A stretch of 64,000 nucleotides of DNA. Source: Micromonospora costi. GTDB taxonomy: Bacteria; Actinomycetota; Actinomycetes; Mycobacteriales; Micromonosporaceae. Position numbers and translations under genes: made by a program. How positions within the stretch are numbered: the first letter of the stretch is position 1; each line of letters opens with the position of its first letter. The notes under the pieces were generated by a model that worked only from the letters and a program-made list of their open reading frames with translations, was not told the DNA's origin and searched no databases. Positions 35,001-43,800 of the stretch are shown here, in pieces. The stretch lies in NCBI RefSeq assembly GCF_003626655.1, contig NZ_RBAN01000002.1, positions 186,001 through 250,000 on the forward strand, given 5' to 3'.

Positions 35001-35805
35001 ACCGCTCTGGCTCGACTACCGGGATGCATTGCACCCGCAGCGCATGGACGAAGATGCGTGCGACGGACCTGACGGTCCTCTCGCCGACCGCGCCCAAGCT
35101 TTGATTGACGTTGCCACTGATTTGATCAACGCCTCCCGCAATGCCGCCCACGTGGACAACCGTGCCGACGCCGTTCGCTGGGCCATGTTGGCGACGGAGA
35201 CGCTGCGGGGCGTCCAGCCCCCGCCGTCGATCGCCGCACGCTATCTCGCCCTGTTCGCCGACACACTGCACACACTCGTTGTGCGGTTGTCAGGAGCCGG
35301 ACGCGGGGCGGAGACACGGGAACCAGGCGCCGAAGCAGTCCCGGTTTACATTGCGGCGGCGGCAGCACCCGGTGCGGCAAGCGAAGACGAGGTACAGCGT
35401 GCCGAGCGTGTGATGCTGCAAGCATCCCTTGCTCAGACGTTGTCAATCCGGATGGCGGACAACTGGTTCGCAGCGGAAGCGGTGCTAGCCCAGCAGGCGT
35501 GCGTCGATATCTTGAAGGAACTCAGGCCGCCTGCTGAGTCGCTACATGCCTATCTGCACCTGTTCGCTAACGCCTTGCTGACCTTGGTAGCCAGACTCGT
35601 CTGCGACGGCAGGCCGGCGGACGCCGCGGGACCAGGACGCCAGGCGGTCGACGCATACCGCCGGGAGGCGGCTCTGCCTGGCGCAGATGCCGCAAACATC
35701 GCCGACGTTCTCATGACGCTGGCCCTCTGGCTGACACGGGCCGGCCTGTCCGCGGATGCGCAGCTCGCATCACAGGCGGCGGATGAGATCCGACCTCAAG
35801 GATGA
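32041..35805 (+). CDS. Large LGFP-repeat protein of unknown function with TPR-like tail
   Basis: 1254 residues, ATG with AGGTCG upstream, no signal peptide. Two LGFP-type repeats stand near the N-terminus (about 15-65: GGLIGERWRAWGAAEGAFGH..RQQFERG; and about 185-240: RWHELGASAGPLGRPIEG..QRFERGSV). An Ig/Fn3-like segment (about 245-335) follows. A long central region (about 350-1000) starts helical (TENHILMIESSRYLVNQLRH, then FNARAYQRLALHAIVNLYEF) and ends beta-rich, the layout of toroid-plus-sandwich polysaccharide lyases, though no known catalytic set is evident. The last ~240 residues are TPR-like helical repeats as found in actinomycete signalling proteins. Base composition is somewhat lower in GC than its neighbours, so it may be acquired. 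Function unknown; a wall- or glycan-linked role is a guess. Confidence 0.75.
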   Translation: MTDYCPSRPPPATHFPVGGLIGERWRAWGAAEGAFGHPLGSEDDVPGTNARRQQFERGEIAWSPTQDMVLSVFRLRNEARFDWSWPHVTYDYFRYDIRYNGAGQGQARDQIRFEKPDVDEGCPVWHRPNPHIWARLQGFGEYAFVAKGCHEGGPFGRDRCPEGFAVPVRLQFGAVDNEPDPPFQVIGAIMQRWHELGASAGPLGRPIEGEMPLGDAVSQRFERGSVVTLPHYGAGAVVAAYQRGSSIEVNWGGGDALSPGQFEVAVFRDNELEGRHTVGDSPLDMPWARNAGSGLFRLEDPAKEGSYQFQVTWIGAAGPPSPRVLVDYRFVSHDAPLGSPARDSSPGHAYASHWTRVSDVARHYAYTRPLRPSPLTEKEGGENESVQFIAHLRAIAEDPNFCVTGELPSRLLFAVALRLLTPGQTGTHYDMLGACRPGDYDMAIKGYMTLLYRYRHILNDDDRDFILTTLIGEDLQGPHPPSIEWYTASFIDFPLPETENHILMIESSRYLVNQLRHDKSPDPRFDNLANSADGGLTGWLLRHLQRLAQHDFLEFNARAYQRLALHAIVNLYEFARDEPVRTAAQIILDYIAVKFAISSNRQRRVGPFRRVPQSYNSAEPGHNELLLNGHGDQVAGFGLMWLGPTDIEEQPYTLFPRMFEMHALIMGLSTYRPPTALYELGTSAGYRAAPSGDPRPVQHSFYHGRRPLLAASFDVADGGVEIYYRSPSFLISAGGMFLNSGYGFDELMGSEAQVAYPQPTTLMPSRGDWCEANGSEHRLTFGDLIRFEPVLYDGAHEVGLDVNTGVHMGFACGPNLRIPDIWLRLTHTSPDGPWFILNLDADLDDVGRLGFYVAAYLAPPTDYPVVGTTAGGGALYTEPQNLGLLYAVEAASMDFEAFRSKTLEANRLPEKFDLDGVYVFHAGDDNTFTFTFGQQRGKYDARVINMSGHAVVDDEDLSSLPLVEGPYLHAPGGHDGLVLVRYPRCGAPLWLDYRDALHPQRMDEDACDGPDGPLADRAQALIDVATDLINASRNAAHVDNRADAVRWAMLATETLRGVQPPPSIAARYLALFADTLHTLVVRLSGAGRGAETREPGAEAVPVYIAAAAAPGAASEDEVQRAERVMLQASLAQTLSIRMADNWFAAEAVLAQQACVDILKELRPPAESLHAYLHLFANALLTLVARLVCDGRPADAAGPGRQAVDAYRREAALPGADAANIADVLMTLALWLTRAGLSADAQLASQAADEIRPQG

Positions 35806-35841
35806 CACCGACGCAATCAGCCCTCTCGCGCTCCCGCTGCC

Positions 35842-37339
35842 ATGGGTCCCGCGTCCGCCGGGATGACGTCGGACGCCGTTGTCGACAAATCACCGAGGTC
35901 CTCGCCGCACGATCCGGTTGGCCCACCTACGTCGTCCGACTACGGCGAGTCCGAACAGGCCGGACTGACCGTTTCGTACGTCGTGATGGAGCTGATCGAC
36001 GGCGAGTCGCTCAGCGCTCGACTCGGCCGGGACCGGCGACTGCCCTGGCGGGAGGCGGTGACGGTCGGATACAAGGTCGCCTCGGCGCTTGCCACCGCGC
36101 CCGCCCGGCAACGTCATGCTCACCGCAGGCGGGGTGAAGGTCGTGGACTTCAGCATCTCCGCGCTGATCGGGGAGAACGAGAAGGGACCCGACAGGTGAT
36201 CTTCTCGGCGCGCCGCCGTACCCTCGCCCCCGAACGGCTCGACGGCGGGCAGGTCTCTCCCGCTGCTGACGTGTATGCCCTCGGACTGCTGCTCTATCGG
36301 ATGCTCACCGGCCGGCTGCCCTGGCAGGCAAGCACCACGACCCAGCTTCTGCGCGCCCACCTCCACACGGAACCGGACCCATTACCGCCGGTGTCCGGGC
36401 TGCCTGACCAAGGTGGCCGAACTGGTGCACCGTTGCCTGGCGAAGCGCCCCGAGGACCGGCCGGCCAGCGCCGAGGTGGCCCACACCTTGGCCGGAGCGG
36501 CCGGCGTTTCCGCCGCCGTGCCCGTCTCGCCGGCTCCCGGCCCGGTTGACCCAGAGTGGTTGGCCAATGCCGGCACCACGATCCTGCCCTTCTCAGCCGA
36601 TACCGACGCGCTGGCCTACTCCGGCGCACGTACCACGCGGGCGACCACCCGCCGCCGGCGGCTGGAAGCCGCCGGCGTGGCCGCCGGACTGGTCGCCGTG
36701 ACCGGAGCAATTTGGAGCGCGACATCCCGAAGCCCAGTCGGCGGCGGCGAGCCGTTGCAGGCCCGGATGGGACAGGACCGGCAGGCACCCTGCCAGGTCA
36801 ACTACGCGCTGCGAAGGGACTCGGGGAAAGACTTCGACGCCGACCTGATACTGACCAACACCGGCGAGCAAGACCTGCGAAACTGGGCGATCAGCTTTGC
36901 GTTCCCCGGGGCGCAGACGGTCGTCAGGGCCACACCGGCAGACGTCCGGCAGGAAGGGCAGAGGGTCCTGATCCGACCCGCCGCTACGAGTGCCTCGCTC
37001 GCCCCCGGCACGTCCGAGAAGATCACCCTCACTGGGCGTTACATCGAAGCGAACCCACTGCCGTTGGACTTCCAGGTGGCGGACAGCAAATGCGAGGCAC
37101 GAGTGGCTGGCATCCCCGGCTCGACAGCCCCGAGTACGAAGACGCCCACGACGGCACCAACCAGGACCGCCACCACCACCAGCGGTGCGAAGAGCGACGG
37201 CTCGGAGAGCACCCGGGACAGCAGGGACGGTTCCGGCGTCAAGGGAGCACCCGCTCGAGGAGGGGGAGACAAGCAGGAAGCCGACGCAAGCAAAGGGGAC
37301 GGCAAGGGCAAGGGAGGCGGCAAGGGCAAGAACCGATGA
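35842..37339 (+). pseudogene. Serine/threonine protein kinase with CBM2-like ectodomain, multiply frameshifted
   Basis: Kinase pieces lie in different frames: YVVMELIDGESLSARLGRDR (hinge); PGNVMLTAGGVKVVDFSISA (end of catalytic loop and a DFS in place of DFG); APERLDGGQVSPAADVYALG, LLLYRMLTGRLPWQ; then LTKVAELVHRCLAKRPEDRP. The glycine loop, VAIK lysine and HRD are missing. The final frame (to 37339) is clean: a membrane helix (LEAAGVAAGLVAVTGAIWSA) and an outside CBM2-like domain (CQVNYALRRDSGKDFDADLI, LTNTGEQDLRNWAISFAFPG...) ending in a Lys/Gly-rich tail. The intact ancestor was a receptor kinase sensing a glycan-like ligand. Not functional as a kinase. Confidence 0.75.
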
Positions 37340-37805
37340 GCTCTGCCCATTCGTTGGCTATCCCAATGGCAACATCCGATTCTACTTCGGGCCCAAGTTG
37401 CTTACGGAGATGCCCCAAACCCTCAGATCAGGAGGGCGGAGGTCCGCGCCGTGGTCGCCTGCAAGAAGTCGGGTGCGCCCGGTGCGTTCGAAGACGCCTT
37501 CCCTGCCAACGCTGAGGGTTCGGGCCGGTGTTGTCGCCCGGACGCCGAGCGTTACTGTATGTGGTGCCGACGTCAGTGGGGGCGCCGTGCTCGTAGCGTC
37601 AGCCAACTTGGGCCGACTCCCGGTGGTGGCAGTCCGCCGATGGCTGTGTGTCCCGTCGTGCCGTCCAGGCCGCCGCACTCTTGGGCACGATCGGGCAGGT
37701 GGGGGCTGATGATGCAGGATCAGGTCCAATCAACAGGCCAGATGGGTTCGGGCTGCCTCGGCTGCGGCGTCCGTTGGCCCGCCCCGTCCGGGGAACGGGC
37801 TCGGC
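37340..37805. other. Intergenic upstream of the sigma factor
   Basis: About 465 bases without a supported gene; presumably contains the sigma-factor promoter but no box stands out. Confidence 0.35.
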
Positions 37806-38441
37806 ATGGCTGGTGAGCTGAGCGAGACGGTCGCTGCGGCGCAGGCCGGTGACGAGGACGCCTTCCGCCTTCTCTACCGGACCCTCCAGCCAGGCCTGCT
37901 GCGCTACCTGAGCGCCCTGGTCGGTGCCGACGCGGAGGACGTGGCGTCGGAGACCTGGTTGCAGATCTCCCGGGACCTGCCGAAATTCACCGGCGGCGAG
38001 TTCCGCGCCTGGACGGTCACCGTCGCCCGCAACCGAGCCATGGACCACCTACGCTGGCAGCGCCGTCGCCCGTCGTTGCCGGTGCCTGTGCAGGCGCTCA
38101 ACGGGCTGAGCGACGACGACGCCGACACCTCCGAGCGGGCGGCAGAGATCCTCGGGACCGAGGCCGCGCTCGCGCTGATCGCCACGCTCCCGCCCCGGGA
38201 AGCCGAGGCCGTCCTGCTGCGGGCCGTCGTCGGCCTGGACGCCAGGACGGCCGGGCGGGTGCTCGGCCGCCGGGCCGGGGCGGTGCGCACCGCCGCGCAC
38301 CGAGGGCTGCGGCGTCTCGCCACGCTGATCGAGCGCCACAACCTGGGCCAGCCACCAGCCGCGCCCGAGCGCCGCGTGCCGCCGCACCAGCGCGGCGACC
38401 AGCGGCGGCAGGCGCCGCAGGCCGAACCAACGGACGGTTGA
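37806..38441 (+). CDS. ECF-type RNA polymerase sigma factor
   Basis: A 211-residue sigma-70-family factor. Region 2 (about 18-85) has LLYRTLQPGLLRYLSALVG, the AEDVASETWLQI core-binding helix and FRAWTVTVARNRAMDHLRWQ for -10 recognition. Region 4 (about 115-175) has LPPREAEAVLLRAVVGLDAR, then AGRVLGRRAGAVRTAAHRGL for -35 binding. A Pro/Arg-rich tail of about 35 residues is extra. The next gene starts 1 nt after its stop and encodes a membrane protein, the usual place for an anti-sigma partner. The signal and regulon are unknown. Confidence 0.9.
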   Translation: MAGELSETVAAAQAGDEDAFRLLYRTLQPGLLRYLSALVGADAEDVASETWLQISRDLPKFTGGEFRAWTVTVARNRAMDHLRWQRRRPSLPVPVQALNGLSDDDADTSERAAEILGTEAALALIATLPPREAEAVLLRAVVGLDARTAGRVLGRRAGAVRTAAHRGLRRLATLIERHNLGQPPAAPERRVPPHQRGDQRRQAPQAEPTDG

Positions 38442-38442
38442 C

Positions 38443-39699
38443 GTGAGGAGATTCGGATTGAATTTCCGCCGATCCGGGCGACCCGCCGACCGCGACGAGA
38501 CAGACCAGCTCCTCGACGCGGCCCGCGCCGGCACACCCACCGGGCCAGATGCTGATCCTGCCAACCCGCTCGCCGAACTGCTCGGCGCCGCGGCCGCCCC
38601 AACACGTCCGCACGAACTGGCCGGGGAACAGGCCGCCCTGGCGGCCTTCCGGGCCGCCCGTGCCGCGGCCTCGGCGACCTCGACCCGTGCGCCGCGGCGC
38701 CGCCGGTTCACCGCAGGCGCGGTGGCCTGGGCCGCGGCAGCGCTTGCCACGGCGACCGCCGGTGCCGCCTTCGCCGCCGTCAACCTTGACCGCCCGCCAG
38801 ATTTCGTCCCGCCGCCCGGCCCGGAAACCTCCAGCCCCATCAAAGACGGCCCGGACAGCTCCCCCACGGGGGGCAACACCACCAGCAGCCCGGGTAGTTC
38901 CCCGACGGCGGCGCCGAGCCCGGGCACCACCGGCCCGACCGCCAGCCCCGAGCAGACCACCCAGCTATCCGAACTCTGCCGCGTGTACCTCGCCGCGAAG
39001 CCAGCCCAGCGGGAAGAGGCACTGCAGACTCGACGGTTCGCGCCGCTGGTCGCAGCGGCCGGGGGCGCGGGGAAGGTCAAGGGGTACTGCCAGCGCATCG
39101 CCCGGGAAACTGGGCCCAGAGGCGAGAACGAGCCCGGCGCAGGGAACGGGCCTGGCACCGGAAAAGGGTCAGACGCGGGAAAGAAGCCAGAGGCGACGGC
39201 CAAGCCGAGCCGACCGGTGAGGGAACAACCGTCCCATCCAGCCGCAGGCGGCCGACCGACCGACGCCGCCGGCAACCCGCCCACCGCAGGCCGCCTGCTC
39301 GTCCGACGGGCGGTCGGGCTGGGCATCCTCGACCAGGAGGACGAGCAGCCCTACATCGACATCCGGCTCGGGCGGCGGCCGATCGAACCGGCCGCCGCCC
39401 GCCTCGGCATCACCGTCGACGCATTGTGTATGCGGCTGGGACGCATCGACACCCGCCTCGCCGACGCCCTCGCCGCAGGACTGCTGACCGGCGTGACCAG
39501 CCAGCAGGCGGCTGACGAGCCCGCCCATCAAGCTGGGCACCGCTTGGCCACCCGCACTGGCCGTGCTTCGGCAAGGGGGGTGACGCCATTCCTGGCCGGG
39601 ATGGCGACCCTTACGCGGAGTCCCGACGCAACGTGGTCGCCTGGCTCGCTCGTGCGCGGGTGGCCCTCCGTTTCCCTCGGCCCTTTGCGCCGCTGTTGA
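38443..39699 (+). CDS. Putative membrane anti-sigma-like protein with an extra HTH-like tail
   Basis: 418 residues, GTG start next to the sigma-factor stop. The N-terminal ~85 residues are charged and cytosolic (DETDQLLDAARAGT, ELAGEQAALAAFRAAR). One membrane helix (GAVAWAAAALATATAGAAFA) and a Pro/Ser/Thr-rich outside linker follow, then a small domain with LCRVYLAAKPAQREEALQ...YCQRIARE. This resembles partner proteins of actinomycete ECF factors. From about 285 on, the character changes: VRRAVGLGILDQEDEQPYID, IRLGRRPIEPAAARLGITVD, ALCMRLGRIDTRLADALAAG looks like a separate HTH protein of conjugative elements, and the last 50 residues are featureless. A fusion by deletion is likely. Whether the anti-sigma part still works is unclear. 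Confidence 0.6.
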   Translation: MRRFGLNFRRSGRPADRDETDQLLDAARAGTPTGPDADPANPLAELLGAAAAPTRPHELAGEQAALAAFRAARAAASATSTRAPRRRRFTAGAVAWAAAALATATAGAAFAAVNLDRPPDFVPPPGPETSSPIKDGPDSSPTGGNTTSSPGSSPTAAPSPGTTGPTASPEQTTQLSELCRVYLAAKPAQREEALQTRRFAPLVAAAGGAGKVKGYCQRIARETGPRGENEPGAGNGPGTGKGSDAGKKPEATAKPSRPVREQPSHPAAGGRPTDAAGNPPTAGRLLVRRAVGLGILDQEDEQPYIDIRLGRRPIEPAAARLGITVDALCMRLGRIDTRLADALAAGLLTGVTSQQAADEPAHQAGHRLATRTGRASARGVTPFLAGMATLTRSPDATWSPGSLVRGWPSVSLGPLRRC

Positions 39700-39769
39700 C
39701 CAGATGTGGGTCCCCTTCCGCAGATCGTGGGGCGGACGGCGAGCGGCAGAGAGCTATAGCCTGCTGCCG

Positions 39770-41005
39770 GTGTGGCGACGAAAAAGATCATGGGATGCGG
39801 TCGACTGGAGCGCGGTGCAGCACGCGTACGGGCCGGCGGTGGAGGTGCCCGACCTGCTGGGCCGGCTACGCTCCCGCGACCGAGAGGCCCGCCGCAGCGC
39901 CTACCAGAGGCTGATGAAGCTCCTCGTGCACCAGGGCTCACGGTACGAAGCGAGCGCGGTCGCCACGCCGTTCCTGGTCGAGATCGTCGCCGATCCGAAG
40001 GCGCCGGACCGCTTCGCCGCCTGTCAGGTACTGGCGGCCATCGCGGTAGGGGACGAGAGTTCCTGGCTGATCGACCGCCCCGACGTGGCGAACGCGCGGC
40101 GTGAGGTGGAGCGCCAGGGCCACCTCACCCGAGTTCAGTTGGAACGGGAGCAGGCCGAATGGGCGGCAGCGGGAAGCACTGACCACGAGCGTCGGGCCCG
40201 AGCGCGTCGCAACGAGTTCTCCGACGTGGAGAGCGACCGCGACGCCGCGCGGTGGCAGATCGCGGCCTACGACGCGGCCCGAGCCGGCGTGCCCGCGTAC
40301 ATCGCCGCCCTGGCGTCTCCTGAGCCCCCGGTGCGGCTGCACGCCGCGCACCTGCTGGCCTGGTTCCCCGAAGAGCGGGAGTCGATCGCGCCGGCCCTGG
40401 CCCGCCTGATCGGCTCCGAACCGGAGCCCGTGGTCGCAGCGGTCGCGTGTGTGGCCGCGGGGCTGTGCGGCAGCGTCGACAATTCTGAGCTGGTCAACGC
40501 GTTGTCGGCCCGTCGCGGCAGCGACAACCGGGGAGAGCGCTGGTCGGCGGTGCTGGGGCTGGCCCGTCTGGTGTCGCGCCCCGACCGGCCGCTGATCGAA
40601 GAGCTGTACGGCTGCCTATCCGGAGCCGTCGGACCGATCCCGTACTGGCCGTTCCTCCACGGCGACATGGCCACGTTCGCCGCGCTCACCGTGCGAGACC
40701 TCGACCCGTCGTTCGCCCCGGACCGGGTGCAGATCCTCATCGACCGGCTGAACGCGCCAGCTGACGACACCGATCGCTACCTGCTGATGCGTGCTGCCCT
40801 CGACACCGCCTTTCCCAACGGCCCAGTAGCGGACGGCACCGCCTTCACCGAACTGAGCGACGATCAGCGCACCGCCGTCGTCGGGCTGCAACGCAGCGGA
40901 ATCCTGAACGACGGCATGATGGTCAGCATGCTGCTGGGCGCCTACAACCTGCCCGGTGACGAAACGGCGATGACCCGGTGGTGTGACAGCGGCGCCGATC
41001 GTTAG
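39770..41005 (+). CDS. HEAT-repeat protein
   Basis: About 411 residues. GTG 39770 gives an N-terminus MWRRKRSWDAVDWSAVQHAY that fits relatives; the frame is open to ATG 39704. It is built of helical pairs with HEAT character: DLLGRLRSRDREARRSAYQR, VPAYIAALASPEPPVRLHAA, HLLAWFPEERESIAPALARL, ERWSAVLGLARLVS. A charged helix around 130-175 is an insertion. Such proteins are cytosolic scaffolds; no catalytic motif is visible. It stands alone, with no conserved partner nearby. Confidence 0.75.
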   Translation: MWRRKRSWDAVDWSAVQHAYGPAVEVPDLLGRLRSRDREARRSAYQRLMKLLVHQGSRYEASAVATPFLVEIVADPKAPDRFAACQVLAAIAVGDESSWLIDRPDVANARREVERQGHLTRVQLEREQAEWAAAGSTDHERRARARRNEFSDVESDRDAARWQIAAYDAARAGVPAYIAALASPEPPVRLHAAHLLAWFPEERESIAPALARLIGSEPEPVVAAVACVAAGLCGSVDNSELVNALSARRGSDNRGERWSAVLGLARLVSRPDRPLIEELYGCLSGAVGPIPYWPFLHGDMATFAALTVRDLDPSFAPDRVQILIDRLNAPADDTDRYLLMRAALDTAFPNGPVADGTAFTELSDDQRTAVVGLQRSGILNDGMMVSMLLGAYNLPGDETAMTRWCDSGADR

Positions 41006-41145
41006 TCCAGCTCCGCCCCCGGGTCGCAGGCCCGGCAATGCTGGAGCTGGCCGTCGTTCGGCGATAGCGTCCACACCGTCGTTGTGGCCGGTGCTGCGCG
41101 GCGCTGCTGCTCGCGGCACGACATGAGAGGACGGCGCGGGTGACC

Positions 41146-41268
41146 TTACCGCGACGCCGTCATGAGCCCAATGCCGAACAGGAGCACGCCGAGGATGGTG
41201 GCAGCAATGGTGATGGCGTTCCACCTGGAAAAGGTACGGCGTGCCCAGTCTTCGAAGTCGGATCTCAC
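41146..41268 (-). CDS. 40-residue single-TM membrane protein
   Basis: A small frame from GTG 41268 to TAA 41146 encodes MRSDFEDWARRTFSRWNAIT followed by IAATILGVLLFGIGLMTASR. A short amphipathic, charged start and one membrane helix look like a real micro-protein. The ribosome site is weak. It lies in the otherwise empty gap after the HEAT gene, on the opposite strand. Function unknown. Confidence 0.5.
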   Translation of the reverse strand: MRSDFEDWARRTFSRWNAITIAATILGVLLFGIGLMTASR

Positions 41269-41372
41269 GGGCCAAGCCAACCATCCCTGTACAACCTCGC
41301 TAGGAGGCACGTCCGCGCGGGTCACGGCAGATCCGCATGTCTCCGGCCAGCCGCGAAGAGGTTCCTGGGATC

Positions 41373-42014
41373 ATGGACAGCGTGGCCGGGTTCGGTTTTA
41401 AGACATCGTGGCTGGCTGTCCGGGACCGGACCCCTGGGGAGGTCGCCAATGCGCTTGAGCTGCACGACCGGGAGGTCCTCGACTGGAGCACCGGCACCGA
41501 CCGGGCGTACCGGTATGGCGTGTATGTGGCCGCGCCGGTGCCAGGCTGGACCCTCGCCCACGGCCGGCTGCATGTGCCGGCGGGGTTCGACGCGACGGAG
41601 CCACCCTTCCCCGACTGGCTCAGGGAGCTGAGCAGGCACCTGGGCGAGGTGCAGTTTTTCGCCAGCGAGCGGGTCCCGGACTATCACGCCTGGGCCCGGG
41701 CCCAGGATGGTGAGCTGTTGCGCGCCTACTGCTTCATCGGAGAGCGAGGCGAGGTGCCGCTGTTCCTCGGTGGTCCGACAGTCGATGAAGTCGAGTTGGG
41801 CATCGGCATTCGCGGTACGGAGCCCGGGCGGGAACACTGGTCGGACGATGAGTGGACAGCCTGGTACGCCACGACGCCGTCCGAGTTCGACGTGATGACG
41901 ATGGCCGGTCGCTGGAGCATCGACCCGAACACGATCGACGATGCCATCGTGACTGCGACCGGCATTTACGGGCTACCGCCGTCAGTCTCCAACACGTCTC
42001 CCACGGTCTCCTAG
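41373..42014 (+). CDS. Conserved hypothetical protein
   Basis: About 213 residues; ATG 41373 fits best (ATG 41337 is an in-frame alternative). The sequence is mixed alpha/beta: SVAGFGFKTSWLAVRDRTPG, VYVAAPVPGWTLAHGRLHVP, LSRHLGEVQFFASERVPDYH, WARAQDGELLRAYCFIGERG, ending TATGIYGLPPS. The pattern resembles actinomycete proteins of unknown role, often near immunity or toxin loci, but I do not recognise the family. No signal peptide or membrane helix. Confidence 0.6.
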   Translation: MDSVAGFGFKTSWLAVRDRTPGEVANALELHDREVLDWSTGTDRAYRYGVYVAAPVPGWTLAHGRLHVPAGFDATEPPFPDWLRELSRHLGEVQFFASERVPDYHAWARAQDGELLRAYCFIGERGEVPLFLGGPTVDEVELGIGIRGTEPGREHWSDDEWTAWYATTPSEFDVMTMAGRWSIDPNTIDDAIVTATGIYGLPPSVSNTSPTVS

Positions 42015-42155
42015 ACCACCAGCGGTGGCGCTACGCAACGCCCGGTCGGCGCCAGATCCGCGCACCTGACCTCGGTTCAGACGGTGACAGTCTCAAGGGC
42101 GGATCTCTGCAGAGGGCCCTCGACCGGGCTCGGGGCTGCTTCGAGCAGTGAGCGG

Positions 42156-42875
42156 TCAGGGTGTGGACGCCCGCCGAACCTGCTCGAAGTGGAACTCGCG
42201 AATGAAACAGTCTCGTGGTTGGCCAACCGCGAAAAGCACGCAGTCGACGACCGACCGCGCGGTGAGGTCGCTGTTCACATGTCGCGGCCCGTCCTGAACG
42301 AAGTCCGGCGGAAACAGCGAAATCACCCGAATCCCTTCTGGCCGGAGCCGGTGCGACAGGATCTCAGCGAGCCCCGCGTGGGCATGCTTGGCGGCGTAGA
42401 ACGTTGGATGCGCGCCAGAACGTCGGTGCCCTACCTCGCCGCAAGCGGAGATCATGTTGACGATGTCGGGCCGCGACGATGCCCGCAGCAGCGGCAGCAG
42501 ATGTTTGGTCAACAGCATGGTGCCGGTCCCGCCCGCAGCCATCACGCTTTCGATCTTGTCGTCCGAGACGTCTCCCAGGTCGTCACCTTCGATGTATGGG
42601 GCACCGTTGTTGATCAGCACATCGAGGTGCGTCGTCCGGCCGGCCACGGCAGCGGCGAACGCGCGCACCGACTCCGGTACGGCGAGGTCGCAGTGAAATG
42701 CATCAGCCCGACCTGGCCCCCGCTGGCTGATCGCATCCGCAACATGCTCGGCCGCAGCCAGGTCGCGGGCCGAGAGGAAGATCTGTGCACCGCGCTCGGC
42801 GAAGGCTTCGGCCAGTAGTCGTCCGGTGTCACGTGCGGCACCGGTGATGGCGACGCGCAGGCCGTCAAGATTCAT
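42156..42875 (-). CDS. SDR family oxidoreductase
   Basis: A 239-residue SDR. The cofactor loop is TGAARDTGR (a variant of TGxxxGxG), followed by DLDVLINNGAP (NNGA in place of NNAG), Ser in MISACGE and YAAKHAH with Tyr and Lys correctly spaced. Residues after PPDF are somewhat divergent. Substrate unknown. It stands alone, convergent with the hypothetical gene to its left, and has no clear ribosome site. Confidence 0.87.
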   Translation of the reverse strand: MNLDGLRVAITGAARDTGRLLAEAFAERGAQIFLSARDLAAAEHVADAISQRGPGRADAFHCDLAVPESVRAFAAAVAGRTTHLDVLINNGAPYIEGDDLGDVSDDKIESVMAAGGTGTMLLTKHLLPLLRASSRPDIVNMISACGEVGHRRSGAHPTFYAAKHAHAGLAEILSHRLRPEGIRVISLFPPDFVQDGPRHVNSDLTARSVVDCVLFAVGQPRDCFIREFHFEQVRRASTP

Positions 42876-43379
42876 GGCCGAAGTGAAGCATCTGAACTCT
42901 AGTTGAGGTCAACAGGAACTTGCCAAGATCGGACATCCGCTCGTCGGCAGATCCGCTTGTCATTGTCGCGACGCCCCGGAGGCCATGTAGGCGGCGGGGA
43001 TGCCGTTCGGGTGCCGGTCGAGGTTCGCGCGGGTTTGCGGCGTGAGGCATAAGGGCCGCGTTGTGAGCCGCTGTGAGCGGGGACCGTGTTCGCCAGAGCA
43101 CACATACGCGGGTTCGAGGGTGCGGAATTCTTCCCGTCCCAACCCCCCTGTTGGGTGCTCGGAGGGTTCCGCCCGCCGCCGGGCCCGGACATCGGGCCGC
43201 CACGAGCTGGACGCCTCGGGTGCCGCGCAGTGCTTTGTGCGCCGACATCTCATCGAACACCGCAACCCGCGAGGGAGGACGAGCTCCTCCCGAGGCCACT
43301 GCGGCTTCCCGCGTCCCCTCCCGTGTGCCCGGCGACGGTCCCTTCGACCACCCGCTAACGCCCCGCCGCCTCGCCTCTG
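42876..43379. other. Intergenic, nothing recognised
   Basis: About 500 bases upstream of the conjugation remnant. Open frames on both strands have no family resemblance. Confidence 0.35.
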
Positions 43380-43799
43380 GTGACGGCGGCGGGGCCGGAG
43401 GTGACCTACTCATGTCTCGCCCCCCCGGCACGCCTGCGTGCCCTCATTCACCAGCGCACCATTCGCCTGGCCGGTCGTGTCGCCGCCGCGTCGGCACCGG
43501 TCGCACTCTCGCTGTCCGTGCCCGCAGCCGCGTACGCCAATACCGGCCTACCGATCTCGGTTGCGGCGAACTCGCTGCCGGTCGTGATCGGCAATCTGCA
43601 GACGTGGCCGATGGGCATCCTTGCCGCCCTGGCGACCCTGTTCCTCGTCCTCACCGGCGTCTACTGGGCCACCGCGGGCGGCGACCCGGTGCAGGTCGAG
43701 AAGGCCAAGGGCGCGCTGAAGAACGCCCTGGTCGGCTACGGCCTCGCGGTCCTCGCACCGGTGCTGCTGGACATCGTCCAGTCCATCGTCGAGGGTTGA
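43380..43799 (+). CDS. Pilin-like conjugation membrane protein (VirB2/TrbC-like)
   Basis: About 139 residues. A long signal-like start (LAGRVAAASAPVALSLSVPA, cleavage near AYA/NT) leads to a mature part with two membrane helices (MGILAALATLFLVLTGVYWA and NALVGYGLAVLAPVLLDIVQ) joined by a charged loop GGDPVQVEKAKGALK. This is the pattern of pilin-type subunits in actinomycete T4SS-like conjugation modules. The following VirB6/TrbL-like gene starts 2 nt after its stop. The rest of a transfer system (VirB4, coupling protein) is absent, so it is an orphan remnant. Confidence 0.65.
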   Translation: MTAAGPEVTYSCLAPPARLRALIHQRTIRLAGRVAAASAPVALSLSVPAAAYANTGLPISVAANSLPVVIGNLQTWPMGILAALATLFLVLTGVYWATAGGDPVQVEKAKGALKNALVGYGLAVLAPVLLDIVQSIVEG

Positions 43800-43800
43800 C

